From contig JACPYP010000016.1 of the NCBI GenBank assembly GCA_016195985.1, forward strand, positions 186,001-250,000: a stretch of DNA of 64,000 nt, written 5' to 3'. The position numbers and the translations under genes were made by a program. Below, piece after piece: positions 46,027 to 55,177 of this stretch. Every line of letters starts with the position of its first letter. Position 1 is the stretch's first letter. The notes beneath the pieces are model-generated. The model worked only from the letters and a program-made list of their open reading frames with translations. It made no database searches and was not told the origin of the DNA. This DNA is from Acidobacteriota bacterium. GTDB taxonomy: Bacteria; Acidobacteriota; Holophagae; Holophagales; Holophagaceae.

Positions 46027-48108
46027 ATGAAGCCCCGTTCCCTCGTCCTGTCCCTTCTGGCCTTGTCCCTGGCCGGCGCCACCCTGCGGGCCGAGGAAGG
46101 GATGTGGACCTTCGACAACCTGCCGATGAAGAAGATCTCCGAAAAATACGGCTGGGCGCCGGATCAGGCCTGGCTGGACCATGTGCGCCTCTCCGCCCTC
46201 CGCTTCCCCGGCGGCTCCGGATCCTTCGTGAGCAAGGACGGCCTGGTGCTCACCAACCACCATGTGGGCCGCGGCTGGATCCAGCGCGTGAGCAGCAAGG
46301 AGGCCGACTACGTGAAGAACGGCTTCTCCGCGGCCACCCGCGAGCAGGAGATCAAAGTGCCGGGCCTCGAGGTGATGACCCTCATGGCCATGGACAACAT
46401 CACGGAACGCCTGGCCAAGGCCGTCAAGGCCGGTTTGCCCGAGAAAGAGGCCCTGAAGGCCCGCGAGGCCGAGATCGAGAAGATCAAGAAGGAGATGCAG
46501 GAGAAGGGCGGCCTCACCTGCGAGCACGTCACCCTCTACCAGGGCGGCGAGCATTGGATCTACAGCTACAAGAAGCACACCGACGTGCGCCTGGTCTTCG
46601 CGCCCGAGCAGCAGATCGCCTTCTTCGGCGGCGATCCCGACAACTTCACCTTCCCCCGCCACAACCTGGATTTCTCCATCTTCCGCGTCTACGAGAACGA
46701 CCGGCCCTACCAGCCCAAGGATTTCCTGCACTGGACGCAGACGGGCGTGAAGGCCGGCGATCTGACCTTCGTGACCGGCCACCCGGGCCGCACCAGCCGC
46801 CAGGACACCCTGGCCCAGATGATCTACTCCCGCGACTTCGCCATTCCCATGCGCCTGAAGTCCATGGAGCGCCGCAAGGACGCCCTGGTGGCCTACGCGA
46901 AGACCTCGTCCGAGGCCGCGCGCCAGGTCAACACCCAGATCTTCGGCATCGAGAACAGCATCAAGGCCACCACGGGCTACTGGTCCGGCCTGAAGAACGT
47001 GGAGGCCATGGCCCGCATCGCGGCCGCCGAAAAGGACCTGCGCGCCAAGGTGGCCAAGGATCCCAAGCTCACGGCCCAGACAGGCCAGAGCTGGGGCAAG
47101 ATCGAGGAGGCCGTGAAGCTGGCCAAGGGGATGGCCAAGGACAGCCTGAACGTGGGCACCGCCAACTCCTCGCTGCTGGGCTATGGCCTCGCCCTCGTCC
47201 GCATCACGGATGAGGAAGCCCTTCCCAGCGAGAAGCGCCTGCCCGAGTACAGCGACGCGAACCTGAAGACGGCCAAGGCCCGCCTCGGCGTGCCCGCCCC
47301 GTACTACAAGGAGCAGGAGATCTTCCTCTTCACCCGCGGCCTGGAAGAGGCGGCCAAGGAATTGGGCCCCCAGCACAAGTACGTGAAGGCCATGCTGGGC
47401 GGCAAGTCTGCCGCCGAGGTGGCCAAGGCCGCCGTGGAGGGCTCCAAGCTGGCCGATCCCGAAGCCCGCAAGGCCCTGCTGGCGGGCGGCAAGAAGGCCA
47501 TCGCCGAGAGCGCGGATCCCATGATCCTCCTGGCCAAGAAGCTGGATCCCATCAGCCGCGAGCTGCGCAGGAAGCAGGAAGACCTGGTGGCCAGCGTCAT
47601 CACCGAGCACGGCACCCGCATCGCCAAGGCCCGCTTCGCCGTCTACGGCAAGAACACCTATCCCGATGCCACCTTCACCCTGCGTCTCTCCTACGGCCCC
47701 GTGGCCGAGTACAAGGGCAACGGCACCCTCATCCAGCCCTTCACCACCTTTGGCGGCCTCTTCGACCGCTACGACGCCTGGGGCGGCAACGAGGCGAAGG
47801 TCCATGGCGGCGCCTGGACCCTGCCGCAGCGCTGGGTGGACAAGCGGGCCGACCTGAACCCCTCCTTGCCCTTCAACTTCGTCCACAAGGTCGACATCAT
47901 CGGCGGCAACTCCGGTTCCCCCGTGGTGGACAAGAAGGGCGAGCTGGTGGGCCTCATCTTCGACGGCAACATCGAGAGCCTGCCCGGCAACTACTTCTAC
48001 GATGAGGCCGTGAACCGCGGCGTATCCGTGGACGCCCGCGCCATCGTCCACGCCCTCGACAAGGTCTACGGCGCCACCGCCCTGGCCGCCGAGCTGACCG
48101 GCAAGTAG
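46027..48108 (+). CDS. S46 dipeptidyl-peptidase, copy 1
   Basis: Periplasmic serine exopeptidase removing N-terminal dipeptides (DPP7/DPP11 family), 693 aa. Signal peptide (MKPRSLVLSLLALSLAGATL), then the shared mature N-terminus EEGMWTFDNLP. Catalytic regions: TNHHV (76-80), RHNLDFSIFR with the putative Asp, and GGNSGSPVV with Ser629. The specificity position 18 residues after the serine is Gly (FDGN), as in DPP7-type enzymes that prefer hydrophobic P1 residues (family knowledge, recalled). A helical insertion domain lies between. TAAGGAG precedes the ATG. First of four tandem paralogues. Confidence 0.93.
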   Translation: MKPRSLVLSLLALSLAGATLRAEEGMWTFDNLPMKKISEKYGWAPDQAWLDHVRLSALRFPGGSGSFVSKDGLVLTNHHVGRGWIQRVSSKEADYVKNGFSAATREQEIKVPGLEVMTLMAMDNITERLAKAVKAGLPEKEALKAREAEIEKIKKEMQEKGGLTCEHVTLYQGGEHWIYSYKKHTDVRLVFAPEQQIAFFGGDPDNFTFPRHNLDFSIFRVYENDRPYQPKDFLHWTQTGVKAGDLTFVTGHPGRTSRQDTLAQMIYSRDFAIPMRLKSMERRKDALVAYAKTSSEAARQVNTQIFGIENSIKATTGYWSGLKNVEAMARIAAAEKDLRAKVAKDPKLTAQTGQSWGKIEEAVKLAKGMAKDSLNVGTANSSLLGYGLALVRITDEEALPSEKRLPEYSDANLKTAKARLGVPAPYYKEQEIFLFTRGLEEAAKELGPQHKYVKAMLGGKSAAEVAKAAVEGSKLADPEARKALLAGGKKAIAESADPMILLAKKLDPISRELRRKQEDLVASVITEHGTRIAKARFAVYGKNTYPDATFTLRLSYGPVAEYKGNGTLIQPFTTFGGLFDRYDAWGGNEAKVHGGAWTLPQRWVDKRADLNPSLPFNFVHKVDIIGGNSGSPVVDKKGELVGLIFDGNIESLPGNYFYDEAVNRGVSVDARAIVHALDKVYGATALAAELTGK

Positions 48109-48121
48109 CTCGAAGCGTTTC

Positions 48122-48196
48122 TATCCACAGATTTCATGGATTCACACAGATTCCGTTCGCTTTTTCAATCTGTGTCATCTGTGGAATCTGTGGATA
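48122..48196. repeat. Intergenic palindrome (TATCCACAGATT type)
   Basis: TATCCACAGATT (48122-48133)/AATCTGTGGATA (48185-48196) plus inner ACACAGATT (48144-48152)/AATCTGTGT (48167-48175). Double-stem structure between S46 copies 1 and 2. Confidence 0.85.
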
Positions 48197-48219
48197 AATC
48201 TTTTCCTCCTGGAGCCCCC

Positions 48220-50277
48220 ATGCGCCTCACGGCTTTGACCCTTCTTCTGGCCCTGCCCGCCCTTCACGCCGACGAGGGCATGTGGACCTTCGACAACCTG
48301 CCCACCAAGAAGATCCAGGCTCAGTACGGCTGGGCGCCGGACCAGGCCTGGCTCGACCACGTGCGCCTTTCCGCGGTGCGCTTCCCGGGTGGTTCCGGAT
48401 CCTTCGTGAGCAAGGACGGCCTGGTGCTCACGAACCACCACGTGGGCCACGGCTGGACCCAATCCGTTTCCGACCCCAAACACGATTACGTGAAGAACGG
48501 CTTCGTGGCCATGAGCCGCGAGCAGGAGATCAAGGTGCCGGGCCTGGCCCTCTTCACCTTGCTGGAGATGGAGGACGTCACCGCGCAAATCGAGAAGGCC
48601 GTGCCCGCGGGCGCCGACGAACAGGCGGCGGCCAAGGCCAAAGCCGCGGCCCTGGCGGCCCTGGTGAAAGAGCAGAGCGCCAGGACGGGCCTGGACTGCC
48701 AGTCCGTCTCCCTCTACCAGGGCGGACAGGTCTGGATCTACCGCTACAAGAAGCACACCGACGTCCGTCTGGTCATGTCCCCCGAGTACGGCATCGCCGC
48801 CTTCGGCAAGGATTGGGACAACTTCAGCTGGCCCCGGCACGATCTGGATTTCAGCCTCTTCCGCGTCTATGAGAACGGCAAGCCCTACGCGCCCGCGCAC
48901 CACCTCGCCTGGACCGCCAAGGGCGTCTCCTTCGGAGATCTCACCTTCACCGTGGGCCATCCCGGCCGCACCTCCCGGCTGGAAACCCTGGCCCAGATGG
49001 AAGCCAAGCGGGACGTGACCAATCCCATGGCCATCCGTTCGCTGGACCGGGGCCGCGCCGCGCTCCACGCCTACGCGGCCAAGGGCGAGGAACAGGCCCG
49101 CCAGGTCTCGGCCCAGATCATGGGCATCGAGAACGGCTACAAGGTGGTGGTGGGCGAAACCGAGGGCCTGAAGGACAAGGAGGCCATGGCCAAGGTCGCC
49201 GCCGCCGAGACGGAACTGCGCGCCAAGGTGGCGGCGGATCCCAAACTGAAGGCTCTGGCGGGTGACAGCTGGACCAAGATCGAGGAGGCCGTGGCCCAGC
49301 AGAAGGGGCTGGCCCGGGAGACCTTCCTGGCGGGAGCCTTCCGCGACGAGGTGATGGGCACCGCCATCGCCCTCACCCGCTACGCCGCCGAGATGCAGAA
49401 GCCCGCCGACCAGCGCCTGCCCCAGTACCGGGACGAAAAGGGGCTGGCGGCCATGAAGCACCGCATGAAAGGGGAGGAGTCCCTCCAGGCGGAGCAGGAG
49501 CGGCTGATGCTGCAGGGAGCGCTGACATCCGCGCAGCAGGAACTGCCTGCGGACCATCCGGTGGTCCAGATGCTCCTGGGCGGGAAGACGCCCGAGGCCG
49601 CGGCCAAGGCCCTGGTGACCGGTACCAGGCTGCTGGATCCGGCGGCCCGCGCCGCCCTGATCGACGGCGACCCCAAGGCCATTCTGGAAAGCTCCGACCC
49701 CGCCTTGGCCCTGGCCCGGCAGCTGGCGCCCCGGCTGGAGGCCACGCAGAAGAAACAGCAGGCCTTGCAGGCGGTGATCTCCGAGCATCTCACCCGGATC
49801 GCCAAGGCCCGCTTCGCGGCCTATGGCACTTCCACGTACCCCGACGCCACCTTCACCCTGCGCCTGTCCTACGGCGCCGTGGCCACCTATCCCAGCGCCG
49901 GGACCCTGGCCCAGCCCTTCACCACCTTCGCGGGCCTGTACGACCGCGCCGCGGCCTGGGGCCCCAAGGCCGAGGAGGGCTCCTGGGAACTGCCCCAGCG
50001 CTGGGTCGAGCGCCGCGACAAGCTGAACCTCTACACGCCCTACAACTTCATTTCGTCCAATGACATCATCGGCGGCAACAGCGGCAGCCCCGTGGTGGAC
50101 AAGCGCGGCGAACTGGTGGGCCTGGCTTTCGACGGCAACATCGAAAGCAATGCGGGTCGCTACTACTTCGATTCCCGCGTGAACCGCTGCCTGTCCGTGG
50201 ATGCCCGCGCCATCGTGGAAGCCCTCGGCAAGGTCTACGACGCCAAGCACCTGGTGGCCGAACTGACCGGAAAGTAG
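48220..50277 (+). CDS. S46 dipeptidyl-peptidase, copy 2
   Basis: 685 aa, start at 48220 (GGAG 5 nt upstream; the frame is open further upstream but covers an intergenic palindrome). Signal peptide MRLTALTLLLALPALHA, then DEGMWTFDNLPTKKIQAQYG. Catalytic regions TNHHVGHGWTQ, RHDLDFSLFR and GGNSGSPVV are intact, and the specificity position is Gly (FDGNIESNAG). Separated from copy 3 by only 30 nt, so these two are probably cotranscribed. Probably works on peptides entering the periplasm, together with its paralogues. Confidence 0.93.
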   Translation: MRLTALTLLLALPALHADEGMWTFDNLPTKKIQAQYGWAPDQAWLDHVRLSAVRFPGGSGSFVSKDGLVLTNHHVGHGWTQSVSDPKHDYVKNGFVAMSREQEIKVPGLALFTLLEMEDVTAQIEKAVPAGADEQAAAKAKAAALAALVKEQSARTGLDCQSVSLYQGGQVWIYRYKKHTDVRLVMSPEYGIAAFGKDWDNFSWPRHDLDFSLFRVYENGKPYAPAHHLAWTAKGVSFGDLTFTVGHPGRTSRLETLAQMEAKRDVTNPMAIRSLDRGRAALHAYAAKGEEQARQVSAQIMGIENGYKVVVGETEGLKDKEAMAKVAAAETELRAKVAADPKLKALAGDSWTKIEEAVAQQKGLARETFLAGAFRDEVMGTAIALTRYAAEMQKPADQRLPQYRDEKGLAAMKHRMKGEESLQAEQERLMLQGALTSAQQELPADHPVVQMLLGGKTPEAAAKALVTGTRLLDPAARAALIDGDPKAILESSDPALALARQLAPRLEATQKKQQALQAVISEHLTRIAKARFAAYGTSTYPDATFTLRLSYGAVATYPSAGTLAQPFTTFAGLYDRAAAWGPKAEEGSWELPQRWVERRDKLNLYTPYNFISSNDIIGGNSGSPVVDKRGELVGLAFDGNIESNAGRYYFDSRVNRCLSVDARAIVEALGKVYDAKHLVAELTGK

Positions 50278-50307
50278 TGAAAACCTTCATCCACTATTGG
50301 AATGCCC

Positions 50308-52377
50308 ATGCGCCTCACGACCCTCGCCCTGCTCCTCGCCCTTCCGGCCCTTCGCGCCGACGAGGGCATGTGGACCTTCGACAACCTGCCCACGAAGAAG
50401 ATCCAGGCCCAGCATGGCTGGGCGCCTGATGGGGCTTGGCTGGAGCACGTGCGCCTGTCGAGCCTGCGCTTTCCCGGCGGCAGCGGTTCCTTCGTCAGCC
50501 GCGACGGGCTGGTGCTCACCAACCACCACGTGGTCCGCGGCCTGGTGCTCGGCCTGTCCACCCGCGAGCGCGACCTCCTGAAGAACGGCTTCGTGGCCGC
50601 CGACCGCGCCCAGGAATTGAAGGTTCCGGGGCTGGAGCTGATGCAGCTGGTCGACGCGCAGGACATCACGGCGCGCGTCGGAGCCGCGCCGGGCCGCACC
50701 GAGACCGAGCGGTTCCGGGCCCGGGAACTGGAATCCCAGAAGGCGCGGGAGGAACTGCGCGCCAAGACGGGCCTCACCGTGGAGATCGTCACCCTCTACC
50801 AGGGCGGCGAGACCTGGCTCTACGTCTACCGCAAGTTCAAGGACGTGAGGCTGGTGATGGTTCCCGAGGTCTCCGTCGCCCGTTTCGGGGGCGATTTCGA
50901 TAACTTCACCTACCCCAGGCACCATCTGGACTGCGCCCTGCTGCGGGTTTACGAGAAGGACAAGCCCTACCAGCCGGAGCATTTCCTGCGCTGGACCCAG
51001 GGCGGCCTGAAACAGGGAGATCTGACCTTCACCTCCGGGCACCCCGGCAGCACCAGCCGTCTCTGGACCCTGGCGCAGATGCGCCATGCCCGCGACCATG
51101 CCACGCCCCGGCAGATCCGGACCATGGAGCGCCGCCGCGCCGTGCTGGAGGCCTTCGCCGCGCGCAGTTTCGAAGCGAGGACGCTGGTGGGCGGGCAGAT
51201 CTACGGCATCGACAACGGGCTCAAGGCCACCCGCGGCTACCTGGCCGGCCTGAAGGACGCCGAAGGCATGAAGCAGGTGGAGGCCGCCGAGGCCAAGCTC
51301 CGCGCCGAGGTGATGGCTGATCCCAAGCTCCGGGCCGAAGCCGGAGGCAGCTGGAAGAAGATCGAGCAGGCCCTCGCCCGGTCTGAGGCGCTGGCCAAGG
51401 AAAACCTCATGATCAACGCGCGGGGCTCCGAGCTGCTGGGCACGGCCCTCAACCTGGTGAGGGTCCCCGTGGAGCGGGCCAAGGCGGAAAAGGACCGCCT
51501 GCCTGAGTTCTCCGAGGGCGGGCTCAAGGCCATGCAGGAGCGGATGCTGAAGCCCCGTTCCATCCCCTACAACGCGGAACTGGAGATCCACCTCCTCACC
51601 GAAGGGCTCAAGGAGGCCCGTGAAACCTTGGGCGCCAAGCATCCTTTCGTGGCGGCCCTGCTGCGTGGCCAGGCCCCTGAAGCGGTGGCCCGGCTGGCCG
51701 TCGAAGGCAGCCGCCTGCAGGATCCGGCCGAGCTGAAGCGGCTTCTCGAAGGCGGCGCCCAAGCCCTGGCGGCCAGCGATGACGCCATGCTCAAGCTGGC
51801 CCGCATCCTGGATCCCTTCCAGCGCGCCCTGCGGAAGAAGACGGAAGAGCAGGTCGAGGGCCCGTTGAAGGAGCATGCCACCCGCATCGCCCGGGTCCGC
51901 TTCGCCCGCTACGGGAAGGCCACGTATCCCGACGCCACCTTCACCCTGCGCCTCTCCTACGGCGCGGTGGAACCCTATGCGGCCAACGGCACCCTCGTGC
52001 AGCCCTTCACGACCATGCACGGCCTCCTGGACCGCTTCGAAGGCTGGGGCGGGCAGGGCGCCAACCAGGGCCGCGACACCTGGCGCCTGCCCGAGCGCTG
52101 GCTCGCCAAGCGGAGCGCGCTGGATCTGGCCACGCCCTACAACTTCATCACCAGCAACGACATCATCGGCGGCAATTCGGGCAGCCCCGTGGTGGACCGC
52201 AAGGGCGAGCTGGTGGGGCTGGCCTTCGACGGCAACATCGAAAGCCTTTCCGGCCGCTATTTCTACGAGGGGCGGACCAACCGCACCGTCAGCGTGGACG
52301 CCCGCGCCATCCTGGAAGCGCTCGCCAAGGTCTACGAAGCCCCGCACCTCGTGGCCGAACTGACCGCCAAGCAATAA
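50308..52377 (+). CDS. S46 dipeptidyl-peptidase, copy 3
   Basis: 689 aa from the second of two close ATGs (50302, 50308), matching the MRL start of copies 2 and 4. Signal peptide MRLTTLALLLALPALRA, then DEGMWTFDNLPTKKIQAQHG. TNHHVVRGLVLG and RHHLDCALLR are more divergent around the catalytic His and Asp than in the other copies (Cys-Ala after the Asp), while GGNSGSPVV and FDGNIESLSG are kept. The enzyme should be active; altered kinetics or specificity are possible. Confidence 0.92.
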   Translation: MRLTTLALLLALPALRADEGMWTFDNLPTKKIQAQHGWAPDGAWLEHVRLSSLRFPGGSGSFVSRDGLVLTNHHVVRGLVLGLSTRERDLLKNGFVAADRAQELKVPGLELMQLVDAQDITARVGAAPGRTETERFRARELESQKAREELRAKTGLTVEIVTLYQGGETWLYVYRKFKDVRLVMVPEVSVARFGGDFDNFTYPRHHLDCALLRVYEKDKPYQPEHFLRWTQGGLKQGDLTFTSGHPGSTSRLWTLAQMRHARDHATPRQIRTMERRRAVLEAFAARSFEARTLVGGQIYGIDNGLKATRGYLAGLKDAEGMKQVEAAEAKLRAEVMADPKLRAEAGGSWKKIEQALARSEALAKENLMINARGSELLGTALNLVRVPVERAKAEKDRLPEFSEGGLKAMQERMLKPRSIPYNAELEIHLLTEGLKEARETLGAKHPFVAALLRGQAPEAVARLAVEGSRLQDPAELKRLLEGGAQALAASDDAMLKLARILDPFQRALRKKTEEQVEGPLKEHATRIARVRFARYGKATYPDATFTLRLSYGAVEPYAANGTLVQPFTTMHGLLDRFEGWGGQGANQGRDTWRLPERWLAKRSALDLATPYNFITSNDIIGGNSGSPVVDRKGELVGLAFDGNIESLSGRYFYEGRTNRTVSVDARAILEALAKVYEAPHLVAELTAKQ

Positions 52378-52382
52378 AGATC

Positions 52383-52456
52383 CACCACGAAGACACGAAG
52401 GCTCGAAGAAAAGCTGTTCTTACTTTTTAACTTCGCGTCTTGGTGTCTTCGTGGTG
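52383..52456. repeat. Intergenic palindrome (CACCACGAAGACAC type)
   Basis: Perfect 14-bp arms CACCACGAAGACAC (52383-52396) and GTGTCTTCGTGGTG (52443-52456), with further GAAG/CTTC units inside. Between S46 copies 3 and 4. Confidence 0.88.
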
Positions 52457-52500
52457 AATCGGTTGTTTTGTTTTTTATCTTTTCTGTTTTTGGAGTCCCG

Positions 52501-54570
52501 ATGCGCCTCCGTGCCCTGACCCTTCTGCTCGCCCTTCCGGCACTGCGCGCCGACGAGGGCATGTGGACCTTCGACAACATCCCCGTGCAGAAGATCAAGG
52601 CCAAGTACGGCGTGGCCCTTGAACCGGCCTGGCTGAAGAACGTGCAGCTGGCCACGGTGCGTTTCCCGGGCGGAACGGGCGCCTTCGTGAGCCGCGACGG
52701 CCTGGTGGTGACCAATCACCACGTGGGCCGGGGCGCCATCGCCCAGGTGTCCAGCACCAAGGCGGACTACGTGCGGGACGGCTTCACCGCCGCCAGCCGG
52801 GCCGAAGAGATCAAGGTGCCGGGCCTGGAGCTCATGATGCTCGTCTCCATGGAGAACGTGACGGCCCAGGTGAACGGGGCCGTGAAGCCCGGAGCCGCCG
52901 AGAAGGATGCCCTCACGGCCCGGCGCAACGCCCTGGCGGACCTGCGCAAGCAGGAAGAGGCCCGCACCGGCCTCACCTGCGAACCGGTGACGCTGTATCA
53001 GGGCGGCGAGTACTGGCTCTACCGCTACAAGAAGTTCACGGACGTCCGTCTCGCCGCGGCGCCGGAGCTGCAGGTGGCGGCCTTCGGCGGCGATGCCGAC
53101 AACTACACCTACCCGCGCCACAATCTGGATTTCGCGCTCTTCCGCGTCTACGAGAACAACCAGCCCTACCGCCCCGAGGCCATCCTGCCCTTCGCGTCCA
53201 AGGGCGTGGCCATGGGCGAGCTGACCTTCATCTCCGGCCATCCCGGCACCACCTTCCGGCAGCAGACCCATGCCCAGATGGTCTACGCCCGCGACATCGG
53301 CATCCCCTTCCAGCTGAAATCCATGAACCGCCAGAAGGCCGCCCTGCAGGCCCTTTCGGCCACCTCGCCCGAAGCCCGCCGCGTGGCCGCCGAGGTGATC
53401 TACGGCATCGAGAACGGCTACAAGCGCCTCAGCGGCCAGTTGCTGGGCCTGGCCAAGCCCGAGAATCTCAAGAAGGTGGCCGATGCGGAGGCCTCGCTGA
53501 AGGCCGCCGTGGCCAAGGATCCCGCCCTCATGGTCCGCATCGGCGGCAGCTGGGACCGCGTCTCCCTGGCGGTGGAACGGCAGAAGGCCCTCCTGAAGGA
53601 ATCCACCTTCACGGGGACGGGCCGCGTCACCCTGCTGGGCCATGCCCTCACCCTGGTGCGGCTGGCGGAGGAAGAAGCCAAGCCCACGGCCCAGCGGCTC
53701 ACGGAATTCAGCGAAGGCAACCTCAAGGCCACCAAGGCCCGGCTGCTGTCCTCGCGTCCGGTCCAGAAGGCCGTGGATGCGGTCCTGCTGGCGGCCGGCC
53801 TGCAGGAAGCCAAGGATGAGCTGGGCGCCAATCATCCCTTCGTGGTGGCCATGCTGGGCGGCCAGACGCCTGAGGCCGTGGCCAAGGCGGCGGTGGAGGG
53901 CACCCACCTTGAGGACGCCGCGCTGCGCAAGCAGCTGGCCGAAGGCGGCAAGGCCGCCCTGGAGGCCAGCGGGGACCCCATGCTCCGGTTGGCGAAGAAG
54001 CTGGATCCCTTCAACCGCGCCATCCGCAAGCAGATGGAGGACGAGGTCACCAGCGCGTTCACCGAGCACGGCGGCCGCATCGCCGAGGCCCGCTTCAAGG
54101 CTTTCGGGAAATCGCTCTACCCCGACGCCACCTTCACGCTGCGCCTGGGCTATGGCCCCGTGACCACCTATCACAACGGCACCGGCACCCTGGCCCAACC
54201 TTTCACCACGTACATGGGCATGTATGACCGGCACCTGGGCTGGGGCGGCAACGCCGCCGCCGCCGAAGGAGGCGCCTGGACGCTGCCGCAGCGCTGGCTG
54301 GACCGGCAGGCCAAGCTGGATCTCACGACCCCCTTCAACTTCATCTACGCCTGCGACACCGTGGGCGGCAACAGCGGCAGCCCCGTGGTGAACGTGAAGG
54401 GCGAATTCGTGGGCATCAACTTTGACAGCGTCTACGAAGGGCAGGGCGGCTACTACGTCTATGACGCCGACACCAAGCGGGCCGTGGCCACCGACTCGCG
54501 GGCCATCCTGGAGGCCCTGCGCAAGATCATGGATGCCGGCCGCCTCGCGGAAGAAATCACCGGGAAATAA
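52501..54570 (+). CDS. S46 dipeptidyl-peptidase, copy 4, with altered specificity position
   Basis: 689 aa from the ATG at 52501 (GGAG 5 nt upstream). Signal peptide MRLRALTLLLALPALRA, then DEGMWTFDNIPVQKIKAKYG. TNHHVGRGAIAQ, RHNLDFALFR and GGNSGSPVV are intact. It departs from the others after the serine: the segment reads VGINFDSVYEGQGGYYVYD, placing Ser where copies 1-3 have Gly and P. gingivalis DPP11 has Arg. This suggests a different P1 preference. Most divergent of the four. Confidence 0.92.
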   Translation: MRLRALTLLLALPALRADEGMWTFDNIPVQKIKAKYGVALEPAWLKNVQLATVRFPGGTGAFVSRDGLVVTNHHVGRGAIAQVSSTKADYVRDGFTAASRAEEIKVPGLELMMLVSMENVTAQVNGAVKPGAAEKDALTARRNALADLRKQEEARTGLTCEPVTLYQGGEYWLYRYKKFTDVRLAAAPELQVAAFGGDADNYTYPRHNLDFALFRVYENNQPYRPEAILPFASKGVAMGELTFISGHPGTTFRQQTHAQMVYARDIGIPFQLKSMNRQKAALQALSATSPEARRVAAEVIYGIENGYKRLSGQLLGLAKPENLKKVADAEASLKAAVAKDPALMVRIGGSWDRVSLAVERQKALLKESTFTGTGRVTLLGHALTLVRLAEEEAKPTAQRLTEFSEGNLKATKARLLSSRPVQKAVDAVLLAAGLQEAKDELGANHPFVVAMLGGQTPEAVAKAAVEGTHLEDAALRKQLAEGGKAALEASGDPMLRLAKKLDPFNRAIRKQMEDEVTSAFTEHGGRIAEARFKAFGKSLYPDATFTLRLGYGPVTTYHNGTGTLAQPFTTYMGMYDRHLGWGGNAAAAEGGAWTLPQRWLDRQAKLDLTTPFNFIYACDTVGGNSGSPVVNVKGEFVGINFDSVYEGQGGYYVYDADTKRAVATDSRAILEALRKIMDAGRLAEEITGK

Positions 54571-54571
54571 G

Positions 54572-55003
54572 GTGGACCTCTACTTCTCCTGCTCCCTCAC
54601 CGGGGGCCGCCAGGATCAGCCGGCCTACGCGGCCCTGGTGGCCCATCTCAAGGCGCTCGGCCACCGGGTGCTGACGGAGCATCTGGCTTCTCCGGTGATC
54701 GGGGAGGAGGAGGGGAAGGCCTCGCCGAAGCAGATCTACGAACGGGACATGGCCTGGCTGTGGACCTGCGAGGCCCTCATCGCCGAGGTGTCCACGCCCT
54801 CCCACGGCGTGGGCTTCGAAATCGCCTCCGCCCTGGGGCGCGGCAGGCCCATCCTCTGCCTGGCCAGGGCGGGCGTCCGGGTCAGCAAGATGCTCACGGG
54901 CATCCAGCACCCGGGTTTCGTATTCCGCACCTACCAGACTCTGGATGAGGCCTGCGGGCAGATGGAGGCCTTCCTGGGCGAGGCCGAACGGATGACTTGG
55001 TAG
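54572..55003 (+). CDS. Rcl/DNPH1-like 2'-deoxynucleoside 5'-phosphate N-hydrolase
   Basis: 143-aa member of the nucleoside 2-deoxyribosyltransferase superfamily; the Rcl/DNPH1 group cleaves the N-glycosidic bond of deoxynucleotides, removing modified ones. Matching features: VDLYFSCSLTGGRQDQPAYA at the N-terminus, HRVLTEHL, IYERDMAWLWTCEALIAEVS with Asp59, and SHGVGFEIASALGRGRPILC with the presumed catalytic Glu83. Length is typical. Start is GTG at 54572, two bases after the S46 copy 4 stop, so it is cotranscribed with, though functionally unlike, the peptidases. Confidence 0.82.
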   Translation: MDLYFSCSLTGGRQDQPAYAALVAHLKALGHRVLTEHLASPVIGEEEGKASPKQIYERDMAWLWTCEALIAEVSTPSHGVGFEIASALGRGRPILCLARAGVRVSKMLTGIQHPGFVFRTYQTLDEACGQMEAFLGEAERMTW

Positions 55004-55043
55004 CGGCTCGTTTCGGGAGCGTTCAAAAAAAACGAAGAAAGAC

Positions 55044-55149
55044 CACCACCAAGCCACCAAGTTTCTTTTTGTCTCGTGTATCGCCGCAGGCGATACACGA
55101 GAAGAACTGCACGAATGGTGGCTCCGGTTTTCTTGTTGTCTTGGTGGTG
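55044..55149. repeat. Nested intergenic palindromes
   Basis: Outer arms CACCACCAAG (55044-55053)/CTTGGTGGTG (55140-55149) enclose a second, perfect 14-bp hairpin TCTCGTGTATCGCC (55072-55085)-GCA-complement (55089-55102). Between convergent genes. Confidence 0.85.
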
Positions 55150-55177
55150 TTCCTTATCTTTTGAATTCAAATCCGTA

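Noticed and set aside
45988-52374. Full-length antisense frames opposite S46 copies 1-3
   Set aside because: They recur because the sense genes are paralogues with the same codon bias; Gly/His/Leu-rich with no family features.
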